NCBI GenBank assembly: GCA_028622995.1
Contig: JAJQJQ010000006.1
Location: forward strand, 5,828,001-5,892,000
Direction: 5' to 3'
From: Panagrolaimus kolymaensis
Lineage: Eukaryota > Nematoda > Chromadorea > Rhabditida > Panagrolaimidae
Length of the DNA: 64,000 nt
Shown here: in pieces, positions 23,684 through 34,265 of the stretch
Position numbering within the stretch: position 1 is the first letter of the stretch
Layout of the letters: each line of letters begins with the position of its first letter
Translations under genes and position numbers: made by a program
Notes under the pieces: model-generated
Told to the model about the DNA's origin: nothing
Databases searched by the model: none
What the model saw: only the letters and a program-made list of their open reading frames with translations

Positions 23684-24578
23684 TTAAACATTAATAATTA
23701 ACTCATTTCTTAATTTAACGCCTTCCTTTATCATCAAGACAAAATCCACAATCTTCATAAACAATAAGAAGTAAAGATCCACCGCTAATTGATATTGTTT
23801 GGACCATTTAATAAAATCATCATTCAGAACATTCGACCATGAATTAAGCAAAAGACCAAGACCAAAAATCCATAAAGCAAGTGCCATATTCCAGATTGTA
23901 AGCTTATTTCCAAAAAGCATGATAAGACATTGGAGGGTTAAAATAAATGAAGTAACAAAAAACATAGGCTGAAAAACATGTGATGTATGTTAAGATTAAA
24001 AAAAACAAAACCAAACTTACTCGTGTCAACGGAGAAAAATTAAAAATGAGAATCCAACACAGAAAATTAAGAATAACATTAATAAACAAAAGCAAAATTT
24101 TAAACACCTTTCCATTAAGTATTTTTTCCCATAAATCGGCTACATGAGGATTGATGAAGCTTTGTTCATATTGAGCTATAGCATATAGATTCGACCAAGC
24201 TACATAACAAATCAAAATATAAACAATCAATTTTTCACAAGACCATTGGATATTATGAGCGGTTTGAAGTATCCAAATGCTAACCAAAATACAACATGAA
24301 ACACGAGCATATTTTCTTGACAAAATCATTATTGCAGGAATAAGTCGTCCAAGAATATTATAAATAATAAACAACGTTGCTAAATACCATTCACAATTCC
24401 ATGGTTCTTCCAAATATTCTTGTTCAGCATCCCATTGATTCCACATTCGAAAAGCATCTTCGACGAAAGGTGAAACAATACAAATACGAGCAAGATGTAT
24501 CAAATATTTGAGAAAATCCAAAAAAATAAAAATAAAAAAGCATTTGGAAGAAAAAGAAGTTCTTATTTTTTGTTCCAA
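23684..24578 (-). CDS. SURF4-like ER cargo receptor
   Basis: Two exons (24578-24021, 23968-23684) give 280 residues. The N-terminal third matches the SURF4/Erv29 family pattern: LIHLARICIVSPFVEDAFRM, then WNQWDAEQEYLEEPWNCEW and LGRLIPAIMILSRKY. About seven hydrophobic segments follow, in keeping with the family's usual 270 residues. SURF4 proteins load soluble cargo into COPII vesicles and cycle between ER and Golgi. Conservation falls off after the first 110 residues, and the C-terminus (ELIINV) lacks the dilysine retrieval signal of canonical members, so this may be a diverged paralog. It is divergently transcribed from the ABHD12-like gene with 84 bases between the two ATGs. Confidence 0.85.
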
Positions 24579-24662
24579 ACATGCAAATTTTTTTTCTTTA
24601 TTTCATCTTGCCTTTTGTTTTGCAATTTTTTTATTTGCGCGCTTTTTTTGAATTTTTGAAGC

Positions 24663-26044
24663 ATGTCTCAAAGTGAAATATCGTTATCAGAATCAAATGA
24701 AAGCGGAGATGTCTCCAATAATGTTTCAACAGCAAAAATCTCTCGTTCATTTTGTTCAATTTCTAAAGCAACATTATTAAGAATATTTGTAAATATCCTA
24801 TTAGCTGCTTCAGTTCCTGTCACGCTTCTGTATGTTATTGTGCCAATAGCTTTTAATGTATTTCCACATGCTTCTCAACACATATTTTTCTTGAATTTTG
24901 GTAAGTTTATAAAGGATATCGCAAACCATTTTTTGTGTGTGTTTTGTGATTACTGTTGATTATAATGCTTTTATTTTTTAGTTAAAGTTCCATTCGTTGA
25001 TTATGATGATCTCACATTACATGGTGTTAAATCAATCGGACGTCAATTTTACTTACATGAAAAAGGTGCAAAAGTGTTATGCAGTGAATTAGAAACTATT
25101 CTTGGTGTATGGCATATTCTTCCACTTGAACTTTCTGATAAATTTGATGAGGGAATTTCAAATGGTGAACGTCAACCTTTATCAACCGCTGAATTTGAAG
25201 CTCTTCTCTCATCTGACTCTCATGATATTGTTATTTATTTTCATGGAAATACTATGGACCGCGCAAATTCTCATCGAGTTGATCTTTATAATCGTTTATC
25301 AGCTATGCAATTTCATGTTCTCACATTTGATTATCGTGGCTATGGTGATTCAAGTGGATATCCAAGTGAAGATGGTTTAAATGAAGATTCACATTTTATT
25401 TATAATTATGTTCGAGAAAAAGCTCCTAATAAGCACATTTATGTTTGGGGACATTCTATGGGTACTGGAGTTGCTGCTCGATTTGTCGGTGAACTTAGTG
25501 ATCTTGGTATTGCTCCATATGGAACTATTTTAGAAGCTCCATTCAACAATATTTTCGATGCTACCAAAAATCATCCTTTTTCAAAACCATGGCATTGGCT
25601 TGGTATACTATTTGATAAACTTATTATTAATAGATGGATTGAAACTGGGCTCAAAATGGAATCGGATAAATCAATTCGAAAATTTAAATGTCCTGTACTT
25701 ATTATGCATTCCGTTGATGACAATGTCATACCATTCAATCTTGGACAATCACTTGCTGAATCTGCTAAAAAGGCTGAAATTGATGTCAAATTTATTCAAT
25801 TTGAAAAAACTTTACAACTTCATCATAGTTGGTTTCATCGAGCACCTCATTTTATTTCAATTTTAACGTAAGTTATTGACTTTGGTACATAGCTTTAATG
25901 GATCCTTTATTACTATCAAATGATGTTGTTTATTATTGTGACTAATAAATTTTGATTTTCAGCGAATTCTTCAATTATTGTGAACAATATGCTAAATCAA
26001 CGCATCCTCGAAATCGTCAACAAGAAGTACACATGGATAATTAA
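24663..26044 (+). CDS. ABHD12-like alpha/beta hydrolase (membrane serine lipase)
   Basis: Three exons (24663-24900, 24982-25867, 25963-26044) give 401 residues. A cytosolic Ser-rich start is followed by one membrane segment (about residues 38-60, IFVNILLAASVPVTLLYVIV). The hydrolase fold follows with the oxyanion segment YFHGNTMDRANSHRV, FDYRGYGDSSGYPSEDG, the nucleophile elbow GHSMGTG, the acid in SVDDNVIP and a histidine in LQLHHSW. This order and the type II anchor match ABHD12, which hydrolyses lysophosphatidylserine; the exact substrate here is inferred. Overall length is typical. A polyadenylation signal AATAAA lies at 26076-26081. Confidence 0.92.
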
Positions 26045-26239
26045 ATTTTGTAATGTATAATTAATATGTATTATTAATAAATGGCTTATATGTATTTTTT
26101 ATTAAAAGATTAAACTTGGTGTCTGCACAATTACTATCGGCTTTTAGAATATTCATGGGGTTTACTTGTAACATTTTTGCTGCGTTTTTTAACGAACAAC
26201 AATTTATAATAAAAGATTTTATTCATCTTTAATAAATTC

Positions 26240-27004
26240 TTATCCCTGACAATTATGAGTTTCACACATGTACCAAAATGTAAAAAGACCTGGTACACCA
26301 ACGCCATGATTATTTGAGTCAACGTGGTAAGCAATGTTAGTAGGATTCACATGGACAGCGCTATGATGCCCCGTGGGATGATGATATGGATAATGAATGG
26401 GTTGAGGAGAATATGTTGGTGGATGATCTGGATGAGATTGCAATGGTTGAATATTTAATTTATCTCTCGTTGTGTGAACAACTCTTGGATGATCGCCATA
26501 ATGAAGAGTTGCAAGCTCGTGGTTTTTTTCATTTTTAAGTCCATGATATATTGGTCGATGGATTGCAAGAGGATGCGAAGGATGAGCAGTGCCTTCATGA
26601 GGTAATTCAGAAGTATGTGGAAGCTGTTGATGGTGGATATACCGAGATTGTGATGGGTCTGTTTCACTGTAATAGTAGCGAGTATGATGATAAGGATAAA
26701 AATTATAAACATGATGGCTGACATGGTGTTGCGGAACGGAAGAATATAGTCGATGAACTTGCAAGGGATGAGTTTGAGCCACTGTTTGCAAATGAGGTGG
26801 CAAAGTTGGTGGAACTTGTGGAATCAAGTGTGGCGGGAGCTGAGGCAACTGTGGTGGTGAAAATGGAGCCAACATTGGTGGTGATAATGCTGGTAACTGC
26901 GGAGCTTGTGGTAATTGTGGAGATGGAAGTGCGGTCAATGGCTGTGGAGATAACACTTGGCATCCACAACCAACAATTAGCGATAAAATTAAAATTCCAT
27001 GCAT
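26240..27004 (-). CDS. Secreted Pro/His-rich protein with conserved C-terminal motif
   Basis: A single-exon frame. I start it at 27004, where MHGILILSLIVGCGCQVLS gives a signal peptide; the open frame continues upstream without one. The mature part is first Pro/Leu/Gln-rich (PQLPQAPQLPALSPP) and then His/Tyr/Pro-rich (VYNFYPYHHTRYYYSE). The last 35 residues, TNIAYHVDSNNHGVGVPGLF then TFWYMCETHNCQG, match the end of the divergent neighbour at 27635-28033. Only that motif and the signal peptide are shared. Family unknown to me; an extracellular structural or metal-binding role is conceivable from the His content. Confidence 0.8.
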   Translation of the reverse strand: MHGILILSLIVGCGCQVLSPQPLTALPSPQLPQAPQLPALSPPMLAPFSPPQLPQLPPHLIPQVPPTLPPHLQTVAQTHPLQVHRLYSSVPQHHVSHHVYNFYPYHHTRYYYSETDPSQSRYIHHQQLPHTSELPHEGTAHPSHPLAIHRPIYHGLKNEKNHELATLHYGDHPRVVHTTRDKLNIQPLQSHPDHPPTYSPQPIHYPYHHPTGHHSAVHVNPTNIAYHVDSNNHGVGVPGLFTFWYMCETHNCQG

Positions 27005-27575
27005 TTCTAAATTTTTTTTTACTTTCTTTATTTCGCAATTGTTGGAAAAATATTTTCGTAGTGTAAAAAGGTTAAAGGCTCTTTCAATTAAAAAATGAAT
27101 CATTAGATTATCAAAGAACAATAATCATCGGTTGTTGTCAACTGATTAGGCAAAGAAAAAAACAAAAAAGTGGGTTTATTTATAAAAAGCAAGAAAAAAT
27201 CATTGAAAGAATAGAAAAACGTGCAAAAAAGAAAGAACAAAACAAGCGTCTTTTTTTAAATAAAACTAACCTGAATTGTTCCATTTCTAGTGGGGTTTTT
27301 TTTATCATCCAGATAAATAAATATGAAACTAGAAATATCTGTTTTTGGATCAATATTTCGGATTGAACAATTTGAAAATATCTTTTAACGTGGAAATTTT
27401 GAGTTTATACTCGATATTTATTTGACTTCAAGACAATGACCCAAGTACAAAGGCTGATACGCCAAATGACCAAATATACACAAAATAACTATTTTGACTT
27501 TTTTATTAACCAACAACACATTTAAAAATGAATGAAATAATCAACAGAGAGGCATCACATGGAGCTCGAACTTTC

Positions 27576-27583
27576 TATAAAAG
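27576..27583 (+). promoter_or_regulatory. TATA box
   Basis: TATAAAAG stands 52 bases before the ATG of the small His/Tyr-rich secreted protein gene, at a distance that would allow a short 5' leader. Confidence 0.6.
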
Positions 27584-27634
27584 GAAACAATACCCTTCTT
27601 CTTTTTTTGCAGTATTAATTAGTAATCAAAAACA

Positions 27635-28033
27635 ATGATATTTTTAAAAAGTCTTTTTTTCTTTTTTACTTTTTCTTTTCTTATTTCATTTTGTAATTCC
27701 CAACTTTATTATCATCCTCAAACTGGAATGTATCATCAATATGGCTCAGCTGCCGCATATCATCCACATCATTTAAATTATGGTTGGACTAATCCATATC
27801 ATCATTATAATCAACAACAATATTACCCATATTATCAAAATTATGGTAATTATCAAGGTGCCGCTGGACACGCACCCTATCATTATTCATCGGGCCATCA
27901 TAGTGCTCAGCCACATGTTGGAGCTACCAATGTTGCATATCATCATGATGAAGGAAATCATGGCATTGGAACTCCAGGTTTAGCAACCTTTTGGCTTTCA
28001 TGCTCGTCTCATAATTGTCAAGGAAAAAAATAA
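27635..28033 (+). CDS. Small secreted His/Tyr-rich protein with conserved C-terminal motif
   Basis: One exon of 132 codons. Residues 1-22 (MIFLKSLFFFFTFSFLISFC) form a signal peptide. The mature protein is rich in His, Tyr, Asn and Gln (NPYHHYNQQQYYPYYQNYGN) and ends TNVAYHHDEGNHGIGTPGLA, TFWLSCSSHNCQGKK, the motif shared with the upstream divergent gene. The motif's conserved residues are TN.AYH, NHG.G.PGL.TFW, and C..HNCQG. A TATA box lies upstream, and AATAAA at 28077-28082 follows the stop. No known domain recognised. Confidence 0.85.
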   Translation: MIFLKSLFFFFTFSFLISFCNSQLYYHPQTGMYHQYGSAAAYHPHHLNYGWTNPYHHYNQQQYYPYYQNYGNYQGAAGHAPYHYSSGHHSAQPHVGATNVAYHHDEGNHGIGTPGLATFWLSCSSHNCQGKK

Positions 28034-28135
28034 AATTTTGTTTGGTTGTAAAATTTATAATTTTTGTGTATTTGTAAATAAAGTAGTTGTTTAATAATTA
28101 AAGGTATTATTTAAAGGAAAAATAGAAAAAAGATC

Positions 28136-28207
28136 GGGCTCAGCCGGTGATCGAAACCGAGACCTCTCGCACCCAAAGCGAGAATCATACCACTAGACCA
28201 CTAAGCC
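28136..28207 (-). tRNA. tRNA-Pro (anticodon UGG), second copy
   Basis: Same 72-nt gene as 1082-1153 except one change in the T-stem (first pair becomes T-G wobble), still compatible with folding. Acceptor stem, anticodon TGG and both internal promoter boxes are intact. Confidence 0.93.
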
Positions 28208-28383
28208 GTGGATGGACTCGGGATTTAAAAAAATGAATGTCATTCATATTTCTCCGCTATTAAGATTCTCCTTTAATTGACATCCTTCGGCGACGATGTG
28301 ACGCACCTTTTTTGCATTTCTTCTTTCTCCTTTCTTAACGAAAATGAATCTCTTTTCTTTTTATGAATGTTAAAAGATAGGAT

Positions 28384-28456
28384 GAGTGGGTTGTCTATTG
28401 GTATGATTCTCACTTAGAGTACGAGAGATCCCTTGCTTAACCAGAGATTTTGGCAC
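28384..28456 (+). pseudogene. Decayed tRNA-Pro copy
   Basis: Aligns without gaps over the first 50 bases with tRNA-Pro: TCTATTGGTATGATTCTCAC then GTACGAGAGATCCC. The anticodon loop has become TTAGAGT, the anticodon stem has two mismatches and the acceptor and T stems no longer pair. It sits 180 bases from the intact copy and on the opposite strand. Confidence 0.8.
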
Positions 28457-29269
28457 TTTTTTAAATCAAATCTAGTATTATTTATAAATAATAATAAATC
28501 TACTTTCTTCCTAATGGTTTTACTTTGCTGTTATGAATGGAGAGACAATGTGAAAGAATAGTATCAAGAACGTAAGAGAGATTTGTTTTATAAATGCAAA
28601 CAAAATACATAGTAAATGCGCTCTTTTTATGTTTCACTAGAAGCTCCGCCGGCCTTCGGCCAGCGATGTAACTTGTTTCATTTCAATATAAAAAATGAGT
28701 TTTTAATTTCCATGGTCGTGTACAATTAATTCCAAAATTAACAATATCTTTAAACGAAACAAAAGCATGCGAACTATTATAGAATCGTATATTATCTTTG
28801 AATTCTTTAATGTCAAAAGATTTTTAAGATTCCTTTGATCCTCCTATTGCTTTTGGTTCCTTGGATCTCTTCCTTAAAATTGGGTCTTGGATCTCTTCCT
28901 TAAAATTGGGCCTTAGATCTCTTCCTTAAAATTGGGCCTTGGATCTCTTCCTTGCTATTGGTTCCTTGGATAACAACAATTGCTTCCTCAAAAAACAAAC
29001 ACATCACTCTTCTCTGCTCCTTTTTCAAATCAAAGAATGAAAGCGCAAAATTCCTTATTCACACTTCCATTCACATTTATGCTAATTTTATCATTTTTCT
29101 TTCAATTTTCCCATGATCGATTTCCGAGCTCGAACGCACGAAATGACAATCAAAATTACTAGGAAGGATAAGTTTATAATAATCATGAACAATTCTGTAA
29201 AGTTACTGAACGATTTGTTTCCTTTTTTTAAAAATTATAAATACTATATTATAAAAAATATTATGCGGT
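28457..29269. other. Intergenic with GC hairpin and short tandem repeat
   Basis: Between the decayed tRNA and the end of glf-1. A small GC-rich palindrome GGCCTTCGGCC lies at 28651-28661 inside otherwise AT-rich sequence, and a 26-bp tandem repeat lies at 28860-28963. No gene. Confidence 0.5.
28860..28963. repeat. 26-bp tandem repeat, four units
   Basis: Four head-to-tail units of CTTGGATCTCTTCCTTAAAA followed by TTGGGC, the last one diverged. Differences between units are single bases. Confidence 0.9.
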
Positions 29270-31776
29270 TTATGATGATAAAGATTCAGGAATTTCAAGG
29301 AATACTTTATCCACCAATTGTCGTCCAATTTCAAAGCTACAATCTTGATTTGATGTTTCATAACGCCATCCACCAAATCTGAAACTCTTCAAATTTCTTT
29401 ACTGCTACTACGATATTTTTAAACATGCCTTCCTCTGGAATAAATTTCATGCTTTTCTAAAAGATTATTAGCTCGATTTATTTCAACTTCTCTTTCAATC
29501 GTAGGAATTGGATAACCATAATCCAGCGTTCTCGTCCAAACTGAATGAACTTGATCTTCACCTAATATTATTCCAGTACTTATTAGCCCTAAAAAATAAC
29601 GTATTTTTTAAAGTTTTAAATAAATTTGAATCCCAACCTTCAACCGTTTTTTCAATCAATTCGTTTTCATTAATTTTTTCATCGGCTTTTAGGCCGATTT
29701 CACATAAAACAGACCAAAATTTTGTTGCATCTGGAACCAGCAAAGGTGAAAAATTTGAAATAATTGTGCACCGATAAAAGATTATTTCAGGTCGAGGAAA
29801 ATATGCCCAACTTAATTCTTGAGTGAAAAGTGATTGTGGAAGATGCAGTCCAACTCCAACTAAGGCAACCTAAAATTTTATTCAACAAAGGCATTTTAAT
29901 TATCAAAATTTACCTTTGAATGACGAAGATTTAAATCAGGACATAGATTTGTTACTTTTCCGAGATGTGTCAATGGCATGGTTGAAAAAATATAATCATA
30001 TGAAATTTGTTTTATGATTTCTGGATTTTTTGTAGATTTTAAAAATATCTAAAAACTATTTTTACAATCAACCGTTTTCACTTTTCTCAAATGTGTTAAG
30101 AGTTTGAAGCTAGAGCGATGCTTTGGTAATGGAACTTACAAGCTTGCTTTCAGGATCAATTTTGCAAACTTCAGTATTAAAACTAAAATAATGATGTGGA
30201 TATTTTGCTGATACTCGTCTCCAAAGTTCTCCCATACCAATACAATCTGCTGGATACCTAAAATTTTAAGCATTACACAAATAAATATCAAATTTTTTGT
30301 TAGAACTATTTTGATTTTTTTATTTGATGCAGCTTTTTTTCTTCAAAAATGCCGGAGTTTTTTTGATTTCTTTGTTTACCTTATCTTTATAACTTTTGTT
30401 GGTCTCCTATGTAAGTTCCTTGATCACTCGAAAGCTACATTTTGAAGTGATGCTTTTTTACGATTTTTATAAACATTTGTTTCCCATTCAAAAAATACTA
30501 ACCAAAGGTTTTTATTTATTTCATTGTTCCCAAATAAATAAAAAACCGTGGGTGTTTTTAAAAAGTAATTTTTATTGTATTTTTTTATGTTTATTTTCCC
30601 TAAATCAGCAACTCTCATTCACTTCTAATTTATGTGCAATAAAAAAAAAGCAGTAATAGCATATCCTTTTCCTTTCTCGCTTCAGTTAACCTTAATTTTT
30701 TTGTGATTCGAAAAAAAAGAGTGACCACATCGTAATAAAAAAGAAAGGCGCCACCATTACGTCTGTTAATAAAATATAAACACGATCATCACGGATTTAA
30801 AAAGAGAAAGAGGAACATAAATAAAATCAAGTTTTGTTTATCGGATTGAATAAAAAAAAGTCTGTTCCAATGGTTGATGAGGCACTGACCGGTCACGCAA
30901 TGGACAGGTTTGAAAAATGACAACAGTGACAACAAACAATAATAATAAATATAAAAAAATGTGTATAACTTGCCTAAAAAAGGATATACCGGATTTCGAA
31001 TCATGTTCACGAAGTTCAGACAATGGCAAGGATGAACGTTGTTGAATGGATTCAACATCCACTTTCGGAACCCTGCCTTTTACCCATTTACAATTCATCT
31101 CGAATAATGGCACAGTCCAAACCTAAAAAGCAAAAGAAACATTAGCTTTGGCAAAACTCAAAATCGTTGCAATAATAACTAACTTTTTTATTGTACGGTC
31201 GAATAAATAAATCTTGTAAAGTTTTACCAAAAAAGTAAAGGGAAAAATCATCAAAATTTTCAAATTCTTTTGGTTGTTCAGTTGCAAACCTTTCATTCAG
31301 TTCGTTTAAACAGTCTTGTTTTATTGCTTCTGGGAAATATGGAACACTCGATTGCACAGGATAATCAAGATAATTGTCTTGTGGATTTGGAAATTTTAGG
31401 ACATGAGTCATATCAGCTTTTACACATCTCTCAATGCAATGCCATTCAGGAACAGCCGATTGAAGAGTTTTTAAGAAAGCTGGAAAGCGTGTGGCTCCAG
31501 TAATGTGAACTCCCAAATCCCAACTAAATCCATATGAATCTGTTACAGTTGAAGCTAAACCACCAGGATAAGAGCATTTTTCGATAATTTGAATGTCCAC
31601 TGGCTGAAAATGGTAAATGTAGTAAACTTCAAAACTTAAAATAAACATTTACTCAAAGATTTTAATTAACTTACTTCAATAACTTTTTCATTCATAAGTT
31701 CACATAATCGGGTTAAAGCTCCAATTGCAGTTGGACCTGCACCAATAATAATTACACGTTTTCGATTATCCGCCAT
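29270..31776 (-). CDS. glf-1: UDP-galactopyranose mutase
   Basis: Eight exons (31776-31675, 31603-31184, 31122-30974, 30257-30140, 30048-29914, 29869-29638, 29588-29429, 29378-29270) give 474 residues. The flavoenzyme interconverts UDP-galactopyranose and UDP-galactofuranose, used for nematode surface glycoconjugates. Visible motifs are the FAD-binding loop VIIIGAGPTAIGA, PGGLASTVTDSYGFSWDLG, RPYNKKVWTVPLFEM, FRYPADCIGMGELW, STMPLTHLG, VALVGVGLHLPQ, and the C-terminal GYPIPTIERE, HEIYSRGRFGGWRYE. Length is about that of known nematode GLF-1. Two introns need GC donors: AG|GCAAGT at 30973 and AG|GCATGT at 29428; only these sites keep frame. The intron at 30258-30973 is the longest. Confidence 0.94.
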
Positions 31777-32515
31777 CTTTTGAGACTATCTCTCAAACTT
31801 TGTGGTTTTTGTGATAATAGTCTTCTTCCATTTTTTGTTGTCGTCATTTTCTTTTTTCTCGATCGCTCCAATCAATGTCTAATTACAACATCACTATTAT
31901 TTCTTTTTTGTCATCTTTCTTTTCTCTTCCTTCATATCATTTTTTAAATATGGAATGTGTCTCAAGGTCACAGGTTTTTCAATCTGTTTGTTATCACTCG
32001 ATATTGCTGCTATTTATAAAGTTTTGGATTTTTCTTTTTCGATTAAGTAATAATAATTCATGAGAAAGAGATTTCCTCAATTTTAATCTTATTAATTAAC
32101 AAAATTTAGGTTTACATAATCACCCTCTCATTTTGTAATTAATTAATTTGAATTAAATTTTTTTTTAAATGAAACAGCGTAAAAATGAGAAGAAAAAAAA
32201 GTGATGATGCGCTGAAAGCGATAAGGGCGTCGGATGTGCAAGCAATCGAGGAGGATAGATGTGGATGGATTGACTCCTCCCGTGTTGATGATGATGCTAC
32301 TGCTGCTGCAACCAACACTAAAAAAATATATATGCGCAATCATAGAAAATCCAGGAGAGTGAAAAGGAGATAGAAGAACTTGGTTGTGCATTGGTAAAAA
32401 TAAGGGAAGAGCGACGCTTGAAAATATTTGACTTAAATTTTCTTTTTTTTAAACAAATATTTTTAAATTGAAAGAGAAAATAATCAATTTTCATTTCTTT
32501 TGATTTTATTTAAAG
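31777..32515. other. Intergenic, shared upstream region
   Basis: 740 bases between the divergent glf-1 and the Cys-rich secreted gene; both promoters should be here. Open frames near 32140-32390 are present on both strands but have no start context or family resemblance. Confidence 0.45.
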
Positions 32516-33199
32516 ATGAAGTTCGTTTTTGTCGTTGCTGCTTTAATATGTATCATTTTTGGAAATGCTTATTCAGGTATAGTACTTTTTTTACTTGCTT
32601 TTACTTTTTTCATTGTCATTTTTTCTGACTACTGGCTATATGAATAGCTGGAAATTCCTTCTCGGGATTCCATAGATATAACTTTTTTCATTTGAAAATT
32701 GGAAAGTTGCAAATTTTTCTGTATTTAATTTCATTGAGTTTCAAATTAAAAAATATTCATAGTTAATTATTTAAAAATGTTTCACTTTTCAGCTTCTCTC
32801 GCAAATAAAACTCTTCGGCCATTTGTTCCAACCACTGAGCTTGTATGTAAAGATGGTAAAGGTCCACTTCTTGAAGGTGAAGGTAGTCCATTCCCATGCG
32901 CTGATGAATGTCCAGGAGGCTTTGAATGTGAACATCCTCTCAAAGGTGAAGTCCTTGGCATTTGCTGTCCCAATTTGGAAGTACTTTATGACCTTTATGG
33001 AAAAAATAGTAGTGAAGATGAACTTCCTGCAGCATCAACACCAAACCCTTTATCTACAATTTTGAATACTAAAGAAGTTCGAGAAGTTCATAAATTTGAT
33101 GATTCATGGCAAGAAACTTCAGAAGTTCCTGAAGTTGTTTCAGCTTTAACTGAAACAATGAAACCAGAAAACGCTGATTTTGAAAAGGCAAGATTATAA
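32516..33199 (+). CDS. Secreted Cys-rich protein (lustrin-like repeat)
   Basis: Two exons (32516-32576, 32793-33199) give 155 residues. The first exon is a signal peptide (MKFVFVVAALICIIFGNAYS). The second carries one Cys-rich module, LVCKDGKGPLLEGEGSPFPC then CPGGFECEHPLKG and GICCPN, whose spacing resembles the lustrin-type repeats found beside Kunitz domains in nematode secreted proteins. The C-terminus is acidic and Ser/Thr-rich, without a membrane segment. The Kunitz-type exons downstream on the same strand lack a visible start, so the two could be one gene, but no donor here matches their phase well. I keep them apart. Confidence 0.75.
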
Positions 33200-34265
33200 A
33201 TTTCATAAAATTATCCCTTTTTTAAAACTAACTCTTAGAATTTATTTTTAATTTTAATTTTAATTTTAACTTTGGAAAAAAGCTTTAGTTTTTTGGTGGT
33301 TGAGGTTTAATGGTTTTGGTGTTGGTTATAAATATACATAAATTTATTATTATTTGGTGTGGTTTAACTATGGCGTAAATAATATTAAAAGGCCAAATGA
33401 AATTTTAACAAAACATATGATTAATGGTGCTAACAAAAAATACATAACATTCAAGTTTTAACATCAATGAACAAGAAAATAATGCATAGTGGATTAAAGC
33501 TTAAGAATTTGAGATTTTTATCGAGGTGAAAGTGATGATGGACTAACATTTAAAAAAATTAAAAGTAAAGGTGGATAGGATAACAAAGAAAAAAAGTGAA
33601 AAAAGGATTATGACTTTCTTCACTTCGGCGGCGGAAGCTTTTACTTTATCTTTGCCGCCGAATCAGCTTTTAAAAAATGCGGTTGCTTTCCAATATCCAG
33701 TAACCAACAATCCCGGATAATTATGCAACTTTCCATTTTAAATTCCTCTCACTTTCTTCACTTTGAATAAAAAATCTTTTATTTTATTTTATAAAGGTGC
33801 ATTTATTTTTAAAATATTCCTTGTGCAAGGTTGCTACAAATTTTATATAGTCTTTAACATTATCATAAAAATATGGTGATAGATCATGACTAATACATTA
33901 TCCCTCTCTGGCTTAAAGAAAGATACAAACAAATTACGGTTTTATAGCCAAGGCAATATACGGTAAAGGAGTATGACTAACCCATTTATTTAGAATATTA
34001 AGGATACAAATAAATTGCGGCTTTTATAGGTTAGTCCAAGTCCAGACAGCCATCTCTTGATGTATTTGAAAGAAAAAGAATTACGGTTAAGTCGTGGGAA
34101 ATTGCCTGTCCATCGAGCAGCACTTAATACAGGTAATTTTTATAGAGTTCTCGAAAAAAATTTACTACACTGTTTCGCATTTATTTAAACTTTATTTGGC
34201 ATTTTAATATTGGCAAACATGTAGTCGACTTGCTGGTGATTATCATTTCCATTTTCCATTTTTTA
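33200..34265. other. Intergenic or long intron with a GC hairpin
   Basis: 1.07 kb between the two secreted-protein genes. A perfect 9-bp inverted repeat TTCGGCGGC/GCCGCCGAA with a 21-base loop (33624-33662) stands out in the AT-rich background. I searched for a signal-peptide exon for the Kunitz gene and found none. Confidence 0.45.

Noticed and set aside
27005..27121. Upstream start for the Pro/His-rich secreted protein
   Set aside because: The frame is open to 27121 but that start gives no signal peptide; the ATG at 27004 begins a typical one.
30424..30656. Open frames on both strands inside the long glf-1 intron
   Set aside because: Low-complexity translations, and the GC-AG intron model joins the flanking UGM exons precisely without them.
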